Part shown: one piece after another, positions 52,012 to 60,698 of the stretch | Position numbering within the stretch: position 1 is the stretch's first letter | How the letters are laid out: each line of letters opens with the position of its first letter | From: DATCMH01 sp036563505 | GTDB lineage: Bacteria; Pseudomonadota; Alphaproteobacteria; Rhizobiales; Beijerinckiaceae | Reading direction: 5' to 3' | Assembly: GCA_036563505.1 (NCBI GenBank) | Contig: DATCMH010000018.1 | Location: 1-64,000 of the forward strand | DNA: 64,000 nt | Made by a program: the position numbers and the translations under genes | Notes under the pieces: generated by a model | Told to the model about the DNA's origin: nothing | Databases searched by the model: none | What the model saw: the letters and a program-made list of their open reading frames with translations, nothing else

Positions 52012-53787
52012 CTAAAGCCGCCAGGGTAGCGTCCCTTCGGGCAGGCGCGGCGCGAGGCGGTCAAGCCAGAACATTGCGGCGGCGACGACGGCCAGCGTCG
52101 CGAGGGCCAGCGCAGCGGCCTGGGCGGAGAGGCCGGCCTCCTCGAGGCTCAAGAGTGCGACCCCTAAGGTCTCCGTGCCGGCGGACCACAGGAGCGCCGA
52201 GACGGTGAGCTCGTTGAAGGCAAGCAGAAAAGCTAGGAACCCTCCGGCCAGGGCCGCGGGCCAGAGCGCCGGGGCGATGACGTGGCGCAGGCGCTGCCGC
52301 AGGCTCGCGCCGTCGAGGGCGGCGGCTTCCTCCTGGGCCCGGTCGACGGTGCTCATCACCGCGAGCGGCGCTTTGAGCGCGAGCGGCGCGAAGCGGGCCA
52401 GATACGCCAGCAGGATGATCCAGGGCGTCGCGTAGAGCGACACGTTCACGACAGGCAGGGGTTTCAGGAAGATCAGGATGCAGGCGATGGCGAGCACCAC
52501 GCCGGGCAGGGCGTAGGGCAGCTCGAAGAGCCAAAGCAAGGCGTCGCGGAAGCGCCCGGTCTTGCGGTCGAGGGCCCAGGCGAGGGGCACGGCAGCGAGC
52601 GTCAGGAGCAGCGCCGAGCCGCCGGCGAGCAGCAGGGAGTTGCAAAAGCCCCGCACCGTGGCCTGCTGGCGGGCGAGCACCTCGACGAAATTGTCGAGGG
52701 TCAGCGTCGCGATGGTGAGCGGCGCGCCGTAGGTGGGGCTGAGCGCGGCGGCCAGCAGCGAGGCGAGGGGCAGGAGAATCGTCACCCCGACGAGCGCCCA
52801 CAGCGCCGCTTCGACAAGGGGCCGGGCCCGGCCGAGCGTCCAGAAGGGACTGAGGGGCCGCTCCGTCTCGATCCGCGCGCCGGGGCGACGCAGCGCGAGC
52901 GCGCCGGCCAGCGCCCCGAGGCCGGCGACCGCCGCGACGACGAGGGAGAGGGTCGCGGCATCCGCGATGATGGAGGGGCCGTAGCTCGATAGCCGGCGAT
53001 AGATCAGCGTCGGCAGGGTGAGATAGTTCACCGGCATCCCAAGCAGCGCCGGGATGCCGAAATTGCCCACGCCCGCCGTGAAGGCGAGGCATCCCGCGGC
53101 GACGAGGTGGGGCCGGAGCAGGGGCAGGACGATGCGGCGGGTGATCTGCCAGCCCGAAGCGCCCTCGACCTGCGCCGCCTCGATGACGGCCATCGGCACC
53201 CGCCTCAAGCCCGCCGCAACGGTGATGGCGACGAGGGGCGCATGGTGGAGGCCGAGCACCAGGACGATGCCGAACGCGCCGCGCAGGGGATGGGCGGCGC
53301 CGGGCTCCGGCGCCAATCCCACAAGCCCAAGGATCGGCGAAGAGGGCCCGAGCAGGGTCAGATAGGCCAGAGCCGCGACCTGCGGCGCGGCCATGAGCGA
53401 GAGCACGAACAGGAAGGCGAGGGGCCGGCGGCCGCGCAGGTCGGTGGTGGCGAGGACGAGGGCCACGGCCGTGCCGAGCGCCAGCGCCAAGAGCGCCGAG
53501 AGGCTCGCGGTCTCGAGGGTGTTCAGGAGCGCTCGCAGCCCCGCCCGACCGTTGACGACAGCCAGCGCGTCGGCGAGGCGCCACTGTCCTTGAGGCGCCA
53601 GCGCCGCCGCGGCGAGGCGCAGGAGCGGCAGCGCGCCGAAGGCGAGAGCCGCCGCGACGAGGGCTGCGAGCACCCCCGTTCCGTCCCGGTCGAGGAGGCT
53701 CGGGCGATGCCGCGCCTCAGGCGTGCGCTCGGGCGCGCCGGCGTCGAAGGGCAGCCGGGGGGCGCCGGGCGCGAGGCTCGCCGTCAC
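52012..53787 (-). CDS. Iron(III)-type ABC transporter permease (FbpB-like)
   Basis: A 591-residue double-module permease with about twelve membrane helices. Two binding-protein-dependent permease EAA-type loops are visible: EAAQVEGASGWQITRRIVLP in the first half and EEAAALDGASLRQRLRHVIAP in the second. This duplicated form is typical of ferric-iron, and some phosphonate or sulfate, importers. The start overlaps the binding-protein gene by four bases. No ATPase follows; the gene ends at a repeat. Confidence 0.9.
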   Translation of the reverse strand: MTASLAPGAPRLPFDAGAPERTPEARHRPSLLDRDGTGVLAALVAAALAFGALPLLRLAAAALAPQGQWRLADALAVVNGRAGLRALLNTLETASLSALLALALGTAVALVLATTDLRGRRPLAFLFVLSLMAAPQVAALAYLTLLGPSSPILGLVGLAPEPGAAHPLRGAFGIVLVLGLHHAPLVAITVAAGLRRVPMAVIEAAQVEGASGWQITRRIVLPLLRPHLVAAGCLAFTAGVGNFGIPALLGMPVNYLTLPTLIYRRLSSYGPSIIADAATLSLVVAAVAGLGALAGALALRRPGARIETERPLSPFWTLGRARPLVEAALWALVGVTILLPLASLLAAALSPTYGAPLTIATLTLDNFVEVLARQQATVRGFCNSLLLAGGSALLLTLAAVPLAWALDRKTGRFRDALLWLFELPYALPGVVLAIACILIFLKPLPVVNVSLYATPWIILLAYLARFAPLALKAPLAVMSTVDRAQEEAAALDGASLRQRLRHVIAPALWPAALAGGFLAFLLAFNELTVSALLWSAGTETLGVALLSLEEAGLSAQAAALALATLAVVAAAMFWLDRLAPRLPEGTLPWRL

Positions 53788-54770
53788 TGCGTGAAGATGT
53801 CCTCGAAGCGGCGCTTGTTCGCGGCCTCGTCGGCGAGAGCCTTGGCCGCATCGAAGGCTAAGACCTTGATCGCGCTGCGCTCGGGGTAGCCCGCGGGCAG
53901 GGGCACCGCCGGATGGGCCGGGATGTAGCCCTGCTTGAGGGCGAGCTCCTGGCCTTCCTTCGAGAGGATGAAGTCGACGAAGGCCTTGGCCGCGGGCGCG
54001 TTCTTCGTGGTGCTCAGGATCGCCACGGGCTCGCTCACCGCCGAAACGCCCTCGCGCGGGAAGACGAAGGCGATGGGGGCGCCCTTGGCCTTCTCGCGGA
54101 TCGGCATGAAGTCGACGATCATGCCGTAGAGCTTGTCGCCGCCGGCGACGCTTTTCAGCACGTCGCCGTTGCCGCCGCCGGCCAGCGCCCGGTTCTCCTG
54201 CAGCTTCTCGTAGTAGCGCCAGCCGCCCTCGAGGTTGGCGGTGAGCGTCGCGGCATGGATCAGCGCCGCGCCGGAGCTCAAGGGGCTCGGCATCACCACC
54301 TGACCCTTGGCCTCAGGGCGCAGGAGATCGGTCCAGGAGACCGGCACGAAGGGGGCCTTCGTGTTGTAGGCGATGCCCGTGGTGATGAGCTTCGTCGCGA
54401 ACCAGGCCTTTTGGGGGTCGTGCGTGCCCGCGGCGTAAGCGGAGACGTCGGCCTCCGGGTGGGGCAGCAGGCGGCCCTCCTTCTTGAGGCCCTCCATCGT
54501 GACACTGTCGGCGATGAGGAGCACGTCCGCCTGCGGCTGGCCGGCCTCGATCTCGGCGCGAAGCTTCGCCATGAGCCGGGGCGTGCCGTCGCGGACGAAG
54601 GTGACGTCGAGCTTCGGGTGGCGCGCCTTGAAGGCGTCGATCGTGCCCTGCGCGTCCGTGTTCGGCTGGCTCGTGTAGAGGACGAGCTTGCCGGAAAGCT
54701 CCTGCGCTCGGGCAATCTGGGGCTGACCGAGGAGGAGCAAGCCGGCGAAAGCGGCGAGAAGACGCGTCAT
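53784..54770 (-). CDS. Extracellular solute-binding protein (FbpA-like)
   Basis: A 328-residue periplasmic binding protein with a signal peptide (MTRLLAAFAGLLLLG, ending at ARAQ). The mature part begins LSGKLVLYTSQPNTDAQGTI and continues ADVLLIADSVTMEGLKKEG, the pattern of family 1 binding proteins for iron or similar ions. Tyrosines that bind iron in FbpA cannot be assigned with certainty by eye. An in-frame ATG at 54782 is an alternative start. It is the first gene of the incomplete importer. Confidence 0.88.
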   Translation of the reverse strand: MTRLLAAFAGLLLLGQPQIARAQELSGKLVLYTSQPNTDAQGTIDAFKARHPKLDVTFVRDGTPRLMAKLRAEIEAGQPQADVLLIADSVTMEGLKKEGRLLPHPEADVSAYAAGTHDPQKAWFATKLITTGIAYNTKAPFVPVSWTDLLRPEAKGQVVMPSPLSSGAALIHAATLTANLEGGWRYYEKLQENRALAGGGNGDVLKSVAGGDKLYGMIVDFMPIREKAKGAPIAFVFPREGVSAVSEPVAILSTTKNAPAAKAFVDFILSKEGQELALKQGYIPAHPAVPLPAGYPERSAIKVLAFDAAKALADEAANKRRFEDIFTQ

Positions 54771-54918
54771 CGGGGCGACCATGCGAAATGGGAATCGGGG
54801 CGGGTCTTGGGGCGTTAGCGGGGACGGGTGACGCTCGTATGACGGCGCTCGGGCGCTGTTGGCGGTCGAGCCGACAAGCCATATGACGCTCCAGCGCCGT
54901 TTGTCATCAGGGGTGACC

Positions 54919-55884
54919 ATGACCACGAAGCTCGACCACCTTCGCGCCATGACGGGCGTCGTCGCCGATACAGGCGACGTCGAGGCGGTGCGCCGCCTGA
55001 AGCCTCAGGACTGCACCACGAACCCGACGCTGATCCTCAAAGCCGCCGAGATGCCGGCCTATGCCGGGCTTCTGGCCGAGGCGCTGGCCTGGGGCCAGCG
55101 ACAGGGCGGCACCAAGGAGGCGGTGGCGGGCGCCGTCTGCGACCGCCTCGCCGTCGCCTTCGGCGCGGAGCTCAGCCGCATCGTGCCGGGCCGGGTCTCG
55201 ACGGAGGTCGACGCGGACCTCTCCTTCGATACGGCAGCGACCGTGGCCAAGGGGCGGGCCATCATCGAAGCTTACGGGGCGCAGGGCATCCCGCGCGAGC
55301 GCATCCTAATCAAGATCGCCTCGACCTGGGAGGGCATCCGCGCCGCGGAGGTTCTCCAGCGCGAGGGCATCGACTGCAACCTCACGCTCCTCTTCGGCCT
55401 CCCCCAGGCCATGGCGGCGGCGGACGCCAAAGCCTTCCTCATCTCACCCTTCGTCGGGCGCATCCTCGACTGGCACATCAAGGCGGGCGGGGGGCCCTAC
55501 ACGGGCGAGACGGACCCGGGCGTGCTCTCGGTCAGGCGCATCTACGCCGCCTACAAGGCCGCGGGCGTCGCCACCGTCGTGATGGGCGCCTCCTTCCGCA
55601 ACAGGGGTGAGATCGAGGCCCTCGCCGGCTGCGACCGGCTCACCATCGCCCCGGCGCTCCTCGATGAACTCGCGGCCGACACCGGCCCGCTACCCCGCCG
55701 CCTTTCTCCCGACACTACGGGCGACGCTCCGGGCTGGACCTCCTACGACGAGCCGGCCTTCCGCTTCGCGCTCAACGAGGACGCGATGGCGACGGAGAAG
55801 CTCGCCGAGGGCATCCGCCAGTTCGCCAAGGATTTCCGCAGCCTGCGCAACCTCGTCGCCGCCCGGCTGGAGCAGGCGGCCTAG
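54919..55884 (+). CDS. tal: Transaldolase
   Basis: A 321-residue class I transaldolase of the TalB type, transferring three-carbon units in the pentose phosphate pathway. DCTTNPTLILKAAEM is the N-terminal signature; the Schiff-base Lys132 lies in ERILIKIASTWEGI, the same number as in E. coli TalB. The start ATG at 54919 follows AGGGGTGACC. It is far from the tkt cluster and divergent from the iron-type importer; its 3' end overlaps the end of the CoA-transferase gene. Confidence 0.94.
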   Translation: MTTKLDHLRAMTGVVADTGDVEAVRRLKPQDCTTNPTLILKAAEMPAYAGLLAEALAWGQRQGGTKEAVAGAVCDRLAVAFGAELSRIVPGRVSTEVDADLSFDTAATVAKGRAIIEAYGAQGIPRERILIKIASTWEGIRAAEVLQREGIDCNLTLLFGLPQAMAAADAKAFLISPFVGRILDWHIKAGGGPYTGETDPGVLSVRRIYAAYKAAGVATVVMGASFRNRGEIEALAGCDRLTIAPALLDELAADTGPLPRRLSPDTTGDAPGWTSYDEPAFRFALNEDAMATEKLAEGIRQFAKDFRSLRNLVAARLEQAA

Positions 55885-57053
55885 CCGCCCCAGGCCGGAT
55901 CGCTCGAAACCTCCGCCGTGTGCGCCCCGAGCCCCGGCGAGGGGCGCTCGGCCACCATGGCTAAGCCGTCGAGGACGATCGGCGAGCGCAGGGTCGGGAT
56001 CGTCCCGTCCTTCGCGTGGGGCGCAGGCAGATCGACGCGCAGGCCCCGCGCCAGGACCTGAGGATCGGCGAAGACGTCGGCCACCGTGTTGACGGGGCCG
56101 GCCGGAACCTGCAGCGCGCCGAGCGTGTCGAGCAGATCGTCCCGCCGGAAGCGGATCGTGCGCCGGCCGAGTTCAGGCACGAGGACGGCGCGGTGGCGCA
56201 CCCGGCCCTCGTTGGTGGCGTAGTCGGGATGGTCGCGGAGATCGGCGGCGTCGAGCGCCTCGCAGAGCTTGCGGAACTGCCCCGTGTTGCCGATCGCCAG
56301 GATCACCGAGCCGTCGGCGACGGGAAAGACGTCGTAAGGCACGATGTTCGGATGCCCGTTGCCGAGGCGCTTCGGGAGCTTACCCGACACGAAATAGTTG
56401 ATCGCCTGATATCCGAGCACGGCGACCTGCGCATCCATCAGGGCCATGTCGAGGGTGGCGCCCTCGCCCGTCGCGTCGCGGCGGCGCAGGGCCGCGAGGA
56501 TGCCGGTGCTGGCGTAGAGGCCGCAGAAGATGTCCGCCGTGGCGTAGCCCGCCTTCATCGGCGGGCCCTCCGGATCGCCCGTGAGATCCATGACGCCCGC
56601 CATGCCCTGGACCATGAAGTCGTAGCCGGCCAGCGAGGCGTAGGGGCCGGTCTGGCCGAAGCCCGTGACGGAGCAGTAGACGAGCCGCGGGTTCTCGGCC
56701 CGCAGGCTCGCCGCGTCGAGACCGTATTTCGCGAGGCCCCCGACCTTGAAGTTCTCCACCACCACGTCGGCGTGACGGGCAAGGCGCCGCACGAGGGCGC
56801 GGCCGTCCTCCGTCTCGAAATCGGCCTCCACCGAGCGCTTGCCGCGGTTGGCGGCGTGAAAGTAAGCGGCCGAGAGGTTCTCGCCGTCCGCGCCCTCCAG
56901 GAAGGGCGGGCCCCAGCCGCGGGTGTCGTCGCCGGCGCCGGCGCGCTCCACCTTGACGACGTCCGCGCCGAGATCGGCGAGAAGCTGCCCGATCCAGGGC
57001 CCTGCCAGCACGCGGGCGAGTTCGAGAACCCGCACTCCCTCCAACGGCTTCAT
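55881..57053 (-). CDS. Class III CoA-transferase (CaiB/BaiF family)
   Basis: A 390-residue enzyme that moves CoA between carboxylic acids. It starts MKPLEGVRVLELARVLAGP, followed by QLLADLGADVVKVE and RGKRSVEADF, all typical of the family; FGQTGPYASLAGYDFMVQGM is the mid-domain. The overall pattern resembles succinyl-CoA:glutarate CoA-transferase (SUGCT), and glutaryl-CoA dehydrogenase lies a few genes away, so glutarate is a plausible substrate. Substrate assignment within this family is uncertain. Its end overlaps the 3' end of tal. Confidence 0.88.
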   Translation of the reverse strand: MKPLEGVRVLELARVLAGPWIGQLLADLGADVVKVERAGAGDDTRGWGPPFLEGADGENLSAAYFHAANRGKRSVEADFETEDGRALVRRLARHADVVVENFKVGGLAKYGLDAASLRAENPRLVYCSVTGFGQTGPYASLAGYDFMVQGMAGVMDLTGDPEGPPMKAGYATADIFCGLYASTGILAALRRRDATGEGATLDMALMDAQVAVLGYQAINYFVSGKLPKRLGNGHPNIVPYDVFPVADGSVILAIGNTGQFRKLCEALDAADLRDHPDYATNEGRVRHRAVLVPELGRRTIRFRRDDLLDTLGALQVPAGPVNTVADVFADPQVLARGLRVDLPAPHAKDGTIPTLRSPIVLDGLAMVAERPSPGLGAHTAEVSSDPAWGG

Positions 57054-57069
57054 GCCACGTCGCCTCGCC

Positions 57070-57864
57070 CTACTCCTCCGAGAGGTCCAGGGCATAGGCG
57101 AGGATCTGCATGGCGAGAAGGGTCACGGCGTAGATTTGCAGCGAGTGACGGCCGCAGAACCGCATGAAGCCCGCGATGGGCTCGGGCGGCGACCAGACGG
57201 CGTCGGCGCGGCGGAACCGGGCGAGCGCGATCGTCACGATCCCGACGAGCACGGCGAGCGCGATGCCCTCCGCCAGGGCGAACTCATAGTCGATGATTTC
57301 CTTTCCCGTGTAGGCGAGCGCCGTGGCGAAGGCGACGCCGTCGCGAAGGGCCGCGTCGAGCCGGGAGCGGCTCTCGGCAGCAAGGCGATGGGCGAGGCCG
57401 AAGAGGGCCCAGAGCCACCCTTGCGCGCCGTATTCCAGCACTTGCTGGAACGGCCGGATGAGAAGGATGATCGCGAGGACGAGCAGGGCGACCCGCACCG
57501 GCCGGCCCATGACGCGGCTCTCGACCTCCGGCAGGAGTAGGCGCACGAGGGCGAAGTTGATCAGGATGTTGAGATTGATCTTCCCCAACCCCTCGCCCGA
57601 GGTCCAGGTATCGACGGCCGTGAGAACCAGCCCCCAGACGATCCAGCTCGCCGGTACCTGCCGGGTGCGGGCATAGCCGATCAGGAAGAAGAAGATCGGC
57701 GCGGCGATGCGGCCCGCCACCCGCCACCAATCCTGGTCCTCGTCGAAGAACAGGCCGTAATGGTCGACGAGCAAGAGGGTGACGCCGGCAAATTTCCACA
57801 GATCGGTCGTCGAGACCGCGGGCCGGGCGATGGTCGCCGGCGCGGCGGCGATGCGCTGGAGCAT
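57070..57864 (-). CDS. TraX-family membrane protein
   Basis: A 264-residue integral membrane protein with about seven helices. The N-terminal KFAGVTLLLVDHYGLFF and GRIAAPIFFFLIGYARTR segments match TraX, first known as the F-pilin N-acetylase. Chromosomal TraX-like proteins occur without conjugation genes, as here, and may acetylate other envelope molecules. It lies 16 bases upstream of the CoA-transferase on the same strand. Confidence 0.82.
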   Translation of the reverse strand: MLQRIAAAPATIARPAVSTTDLWKFAGVTLLLVDHYGLFFDEDQDWWRVAGRIAAPIFFFLIGYARTRQVPASWIVWGLVLTAVDTWTSGEGLGKINLNILINFALVRLLLPEVESRVMGRPVRVALLVLAIILLIRPFQQVLEYGAQGWLWALFGLAHRLAAESRSRLDAALRDGVAFATALAYTGKEIIDYEFALAEGIALAVLVGIVTIALARFRRADAVWSPPEPIAGFMRFCGRHSLQIYAVTLLAMQILAYALDLSEE

Positions 57865-57938
57865 GGGAGCCGTCGGAGGAGCGAAGCTTGGCTTGGCTCA
57901 ACGTGCGACGGTGCGGTTCGATCCAGCTTGCCGTCCGG

Positions 57939-58745
57939 TCAGCCCATCACGGAGTCGAGACCGCGCTTCAGCCCCGTGAAGGTGCCGACCCGCCGCGCCG
58001 CCAGCAGCGTGCCGGCGACGTAGGGCGCGGCGGAGGATCCGGCATCGTGGCGGATCGCGAGGCGCTCGTTGTCGGCGCCGAACAGCACCTCGCAGGAGAG
58101 CACGTAGGAGGGCATCCGCACGGAATGCACCTGGACGGGCACCGGGCCGCCGATGCTGCCGCCCCGCGTCTCGCGCACGCCCGAGAGCTCCGCGACCGGC
58201 TTCGCGGTTCCCGCCTGGCGCACCTGACCCAGCAGTTCAGCGAGCTCGCGGCCGGTGCCGGAGGGCGTGTCGGCCTTGGCGGCGGAAGCGTAGTCGATCA
58301 CCTCGACGTCGGGCACGTAGCGCGCGGCCTCGAGGGCGAAGCGACGCATGAGTGTCGCGGTGATCGAGAAATTGCCGGCGGCCAGCACGCCGCGCCCGGC
58401 CGCCTGCGCCGCCGCGCCAATCTCCGCATAGTCCTCGGCCGAGAGGCCCGACGTGCCCACGACCACGTGGCGCCCGGCGCGCAGCGCTTCCAACACGTGC
58501 CCCTTCACGACGTGGGGCTTGGTATAGTCGATGAGCACGTCGGAGGGGGCCGCGAGAGCCTCGGCCAACGTGCCCGAGACCGTCACGCCCAGCGCGGCGC
58601 CGCCCGCCGCCTCGCCCGCATCCCGCCCCGCGGCGGAGCGCGACACGGCCCCGGTCAGGGAGAGATCATCCGCCGCGGCGATCGCCGCGACGAGGGCGCG
58701 CCCGACCCATCCGGTGGCGCCGGCGAGAGTGATGCGAAGCGTCAT
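57939..58745 (-). CDS. dapB: DapB-like dihydrodipicolinate reductase, active-site variant
   Basis: A 268-residue protein of the 4-hydroxy-tetrahydrodipicolinate reductase family. The Rossmann motif LAGATGWVGRAL, DVLIDYTKPHVV, VVVGTSG and AAGNFSIT are in place, and PSGT at 161-164 is kept. However, the histidine pair expected in the catalytic loop (canonical EMHHRHK-x-D-x-PSGT) is replaced: the loop here reads DYASAAKADTPSGT, leaving Lys157 but Ala153-Ser154 in place of the histidines. Either the chemistry is altered or this is a paralogue with another substrate. Confidence 0.8.
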   Translation of the reverse strand: MTLRITLAGATGWVGRALVAAIAAADDLSLTGAVSRSAAGRDAGEAAGGAALGVTVSGTLAEALAAPSDVLIDYTKPHVVKGHVLEALRAGRHVVVGTSGLSAEDYAEIGAAAQAAGRGVLAAGNFSITATLMRRFALEAARYVPDVEVIDYASAAKADTPSGTGRELAELLGQVRQAGTAKPVAELSGVRETRGGSIGGPVPVQVHSVRMPSYVLSCEVLFGADNERLAIRHDAGSSAAPYVAGTLLAARRVGTFTGLKRGLDSVMG

Positions 58746-58759
58746 CGTTTCTTCTCACC

Positions 58760-58847
58760 GTCAGTCCGGGCCCGCGGAGCGGAACCCGGCCACCGTCACG
58801 ACATCCGTGGGTTCTGGATTCTCGCCTTCGGCGAGCCCCGGAATGAC
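58760..58847. repeat. Palindromic intergenic repeat, copy C (short form)
   Basis: A shorter, diverged relative of the elements at 24.6 and 51.9 kb. It keeps the right arm (CGAGCCCCGGAATGAC) and most of the left arm but lacks the conserved central segment. It lies between dapB and the end of gcdH. Confidence 0.7.
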
Positions 58848-58851
58848 ATCC

Positions 58852-60075
58852 TCAGAAGAACGCCTGCAGCCCGGTCTGCGCGCGGCCGAGGATCAAGGCG
58901 TGGACGTCGTGCGTGCCCTCGTAGGTGTTCACCGTCTCCAGGTTCTGGGCGTGGCGCATGACGTGGTACTCGCCCATGATGCCGTTGCCGCCGTGCATGT
59001 CGCGGGCGGTCCGGGCGATATCCAGCGCCTTGCCGCAGTTGTTGCGCTTGACCAGCGAGATCATCTCCGGCGCGACGCGGCCCTCGTCGAAGAGGCGGCC
59101 GACGCGAAGCGACGCCTGGAGCCCCAGCGCGATCTCCGTCTGCATGTCGGCGAGCTTCTTCTGCACGAGCTGGGTTTGGGCTAGCGGCCGGTCGAACTGC
59201 TTGCGCTCCAGCGTGTATGCCCGAGCCCGGTGCCAGCAATCCTCCGCCGCGCCGAGGCTCCCCCAGGAGATGCCGTAGCGGGCGCGGTTGAGGCAGCCGA
59301 ACGGGCCCTTGAGGCCCGAGACGTTCGGCAGGAGGTGATCTTCTGACACCTCCACACCGTCCATGACGATCTCGCCGGTGACGGAGGCGCGCAAGGAAAG
59401 CTTGCCGCCGATCTTCGGGGCCGACAGCCCCTTCATGCCCTTCTCGAGCACGAAGCCGCGGATGGCGCCGGAATGGGCCTCCGACTTCGCCCAGACGACG
59501 AAAACGTCGGCGATGGGAGAGTTCGAGATCCACATCTTGGCGCCCGAGATCCGGTAGCCGCCCTCGATCCTTTTCGCGACCGTCTTCATGCTTCCCGGGT
59601 CCGAGCCGGCATCGGGCTCGGTGAGGCCGAAGCAGCCGATGAACTCGCCGGACGCCAGCTTCGGCAGGTACTTCTTGCGCTGGCTCTCGTCGCCGTAGGC
59701 GTAGATCGGATACATGACGAGGGACGACTGCACGCTCATCATGGAGCGGTAGCCGGAATCGATCCGCTCCACCTCCCGCGCCACGAGGCCGTAGGCGACG
59801 TAAGATGCGCCGGCACAGCCGTACTCCTCAGGCAACGTCACGCCCAGCAGCCCGAGCTCGCCCATCTCGCGAAAGATCTCGGGCTCGACCTTCTCCTGGG
59901 CGTAGGCCTCGACGATGCGCGGCAGGAGCTTGTCCTGCGCGAAGCTGCGCGCCGTGTCGCGGATCAGGCGCTCGTCTTCTGTGAGCTGCTCGTCGAGGAG
60001 GAATGGATCCTCCCACTGGAACGAGGCCGAGGGAGCGGGCTGGTCCTTGGCCTTGGGCAGCGGCAACGCGTTCAT
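58852..60075 (-). CDS. gcdH: Glutaryl-CoA dehydrogenase
   Basis: A 407-residue acyl-CoA dehydrogenase that oxidises and decarboxylates glutaryl-CoA to crotonyl-CoA. The N-terminal FQWEDPFLLDEQLTEDERLI is characteristic of GcdH; FGLTEPDAGSDPGSMKT and the catalytic Glu in NTYEGTHDVHALILGRA follow. The start is ATG 60075 (MNALPLPKA). It serves lysine, tryptophan or glutarate breakdown, and could accept carbon from the N-heterocycle pathway. Confidence 0.94.
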   Translation of the reverse strand: MNALPLPKAKDQPAPSASFQWEDPFLLDEQLTEDERLIRDTARSFAQDKLLPRIVEAYAQEKVEPEIFREMGELGLLGVTLPEEYGCAGASYVAYGLVAREVERIDSGYRSMMSVQSSLVMYPIYAYGDESQRKKYLPKLASGEFIGCFGLTEPDAGSDPGSMKTVAKRIEGGYRISGAKMWISNSPIADVFVVWAKSEAHSGAIRGFVLEKGMKGLSAPKIGGKLSLRASVTGEIVMDGVEVSEDHLLPNVSGLKGPFGCLNRARYGISWGSLGAAEDCWHRARAYTLERKQFDRPLAQTQLVQKKLADMQTEIALGLQASLRVGRLFDEGRVAPEMISLVKRNNCGKALDIARTARDMHGGNGIMGEYHVMRHAQNLETVNTYEGTHDVHALILGRAQTGLQAFF

Positions 60076-60171
60076 GACGGCCTCTCCGATCTCTGAGATC
60101 GTTTGAGGCTTAAAACAACTCGGAGGCAGCCTCAAGGCGACGGGGCGTCGCCAGCCAGCGCAAGGCGCCGT

Positions 60172-60531
60172 TCAGGGACGGCGCTGGATCGAGCCCGTCG
60201 TGATGTCGCCGTCCATGCAATGCATCTTCCGGGTCGGCGGCACCCTGCCGCCCCAGTCGGCGCAGTTACGCATCGTGAACTCGTGCATGCCGCAGACCTC
60301 CTCGCCGGAGAGCTTGTTCGGCGGCGTGCCCTGGACGCCCCTCTGCTGGCAGGCATACATCGGCGGCCCGCTCGGCGCGGAACGGTTCTGCTCGCTGCCA
60401 CTGCCGCCCGCGTCGCCACCGCCGCTGCCTCCTCCGCCACCGCCGGCTCCTTGAGCGAGGCCCGGGCCGGCCGTCAGGGCGAGGAGGCCTGCCGTCATCA
60501 GCACCGTTCGCGCGATCGAACGTCCCGTCAT
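60172..60531 (-). CDS. Glycine-rich exported protein with four cysteines
   Basis: A 119-residue protein with a signal peptide (about residues 1-26, ending GLAQ), a Gly/Ser linker (GAGGGGGGSGGGDAGGSGS) and a C-terminal part with four cysteines (YACQQRG, EEVCGMHEF, RNCADWG, KMHCMDGD). The pattern suggests a small disulfide-stabilised periplasmic domain. I do not recognise a family. It stands alone between gcdH and amaB. Confidence 0.6.
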   Translation of the reverse strand: MTGRSIARTVLMTAGLLALTAGPGLAQGAGGGGGGSGGGDAGGSGSEQNRSAPSGPPMYACQQRGVQGTPPNKLSGEEVCGMHEFTMRNCADWGGRVPPTRKMHCMDGDITTGSIQRRP

Positions 60532-60698
60532 GGTCGCGATCTCCGTCTCCTAGTCAGGCTTCGCCCGGAACAAAGACTGGCCGGCGAAAAGGTTTCGCCG
60601 CACACGCGTTCGTGCGCCGGAGCACCCGGGCGGACCGGACGAGCCTGACCGCCTCCCGTGAAGGCGCGATGACGGGGGATGGAGCGCGGGGCGGGTGC

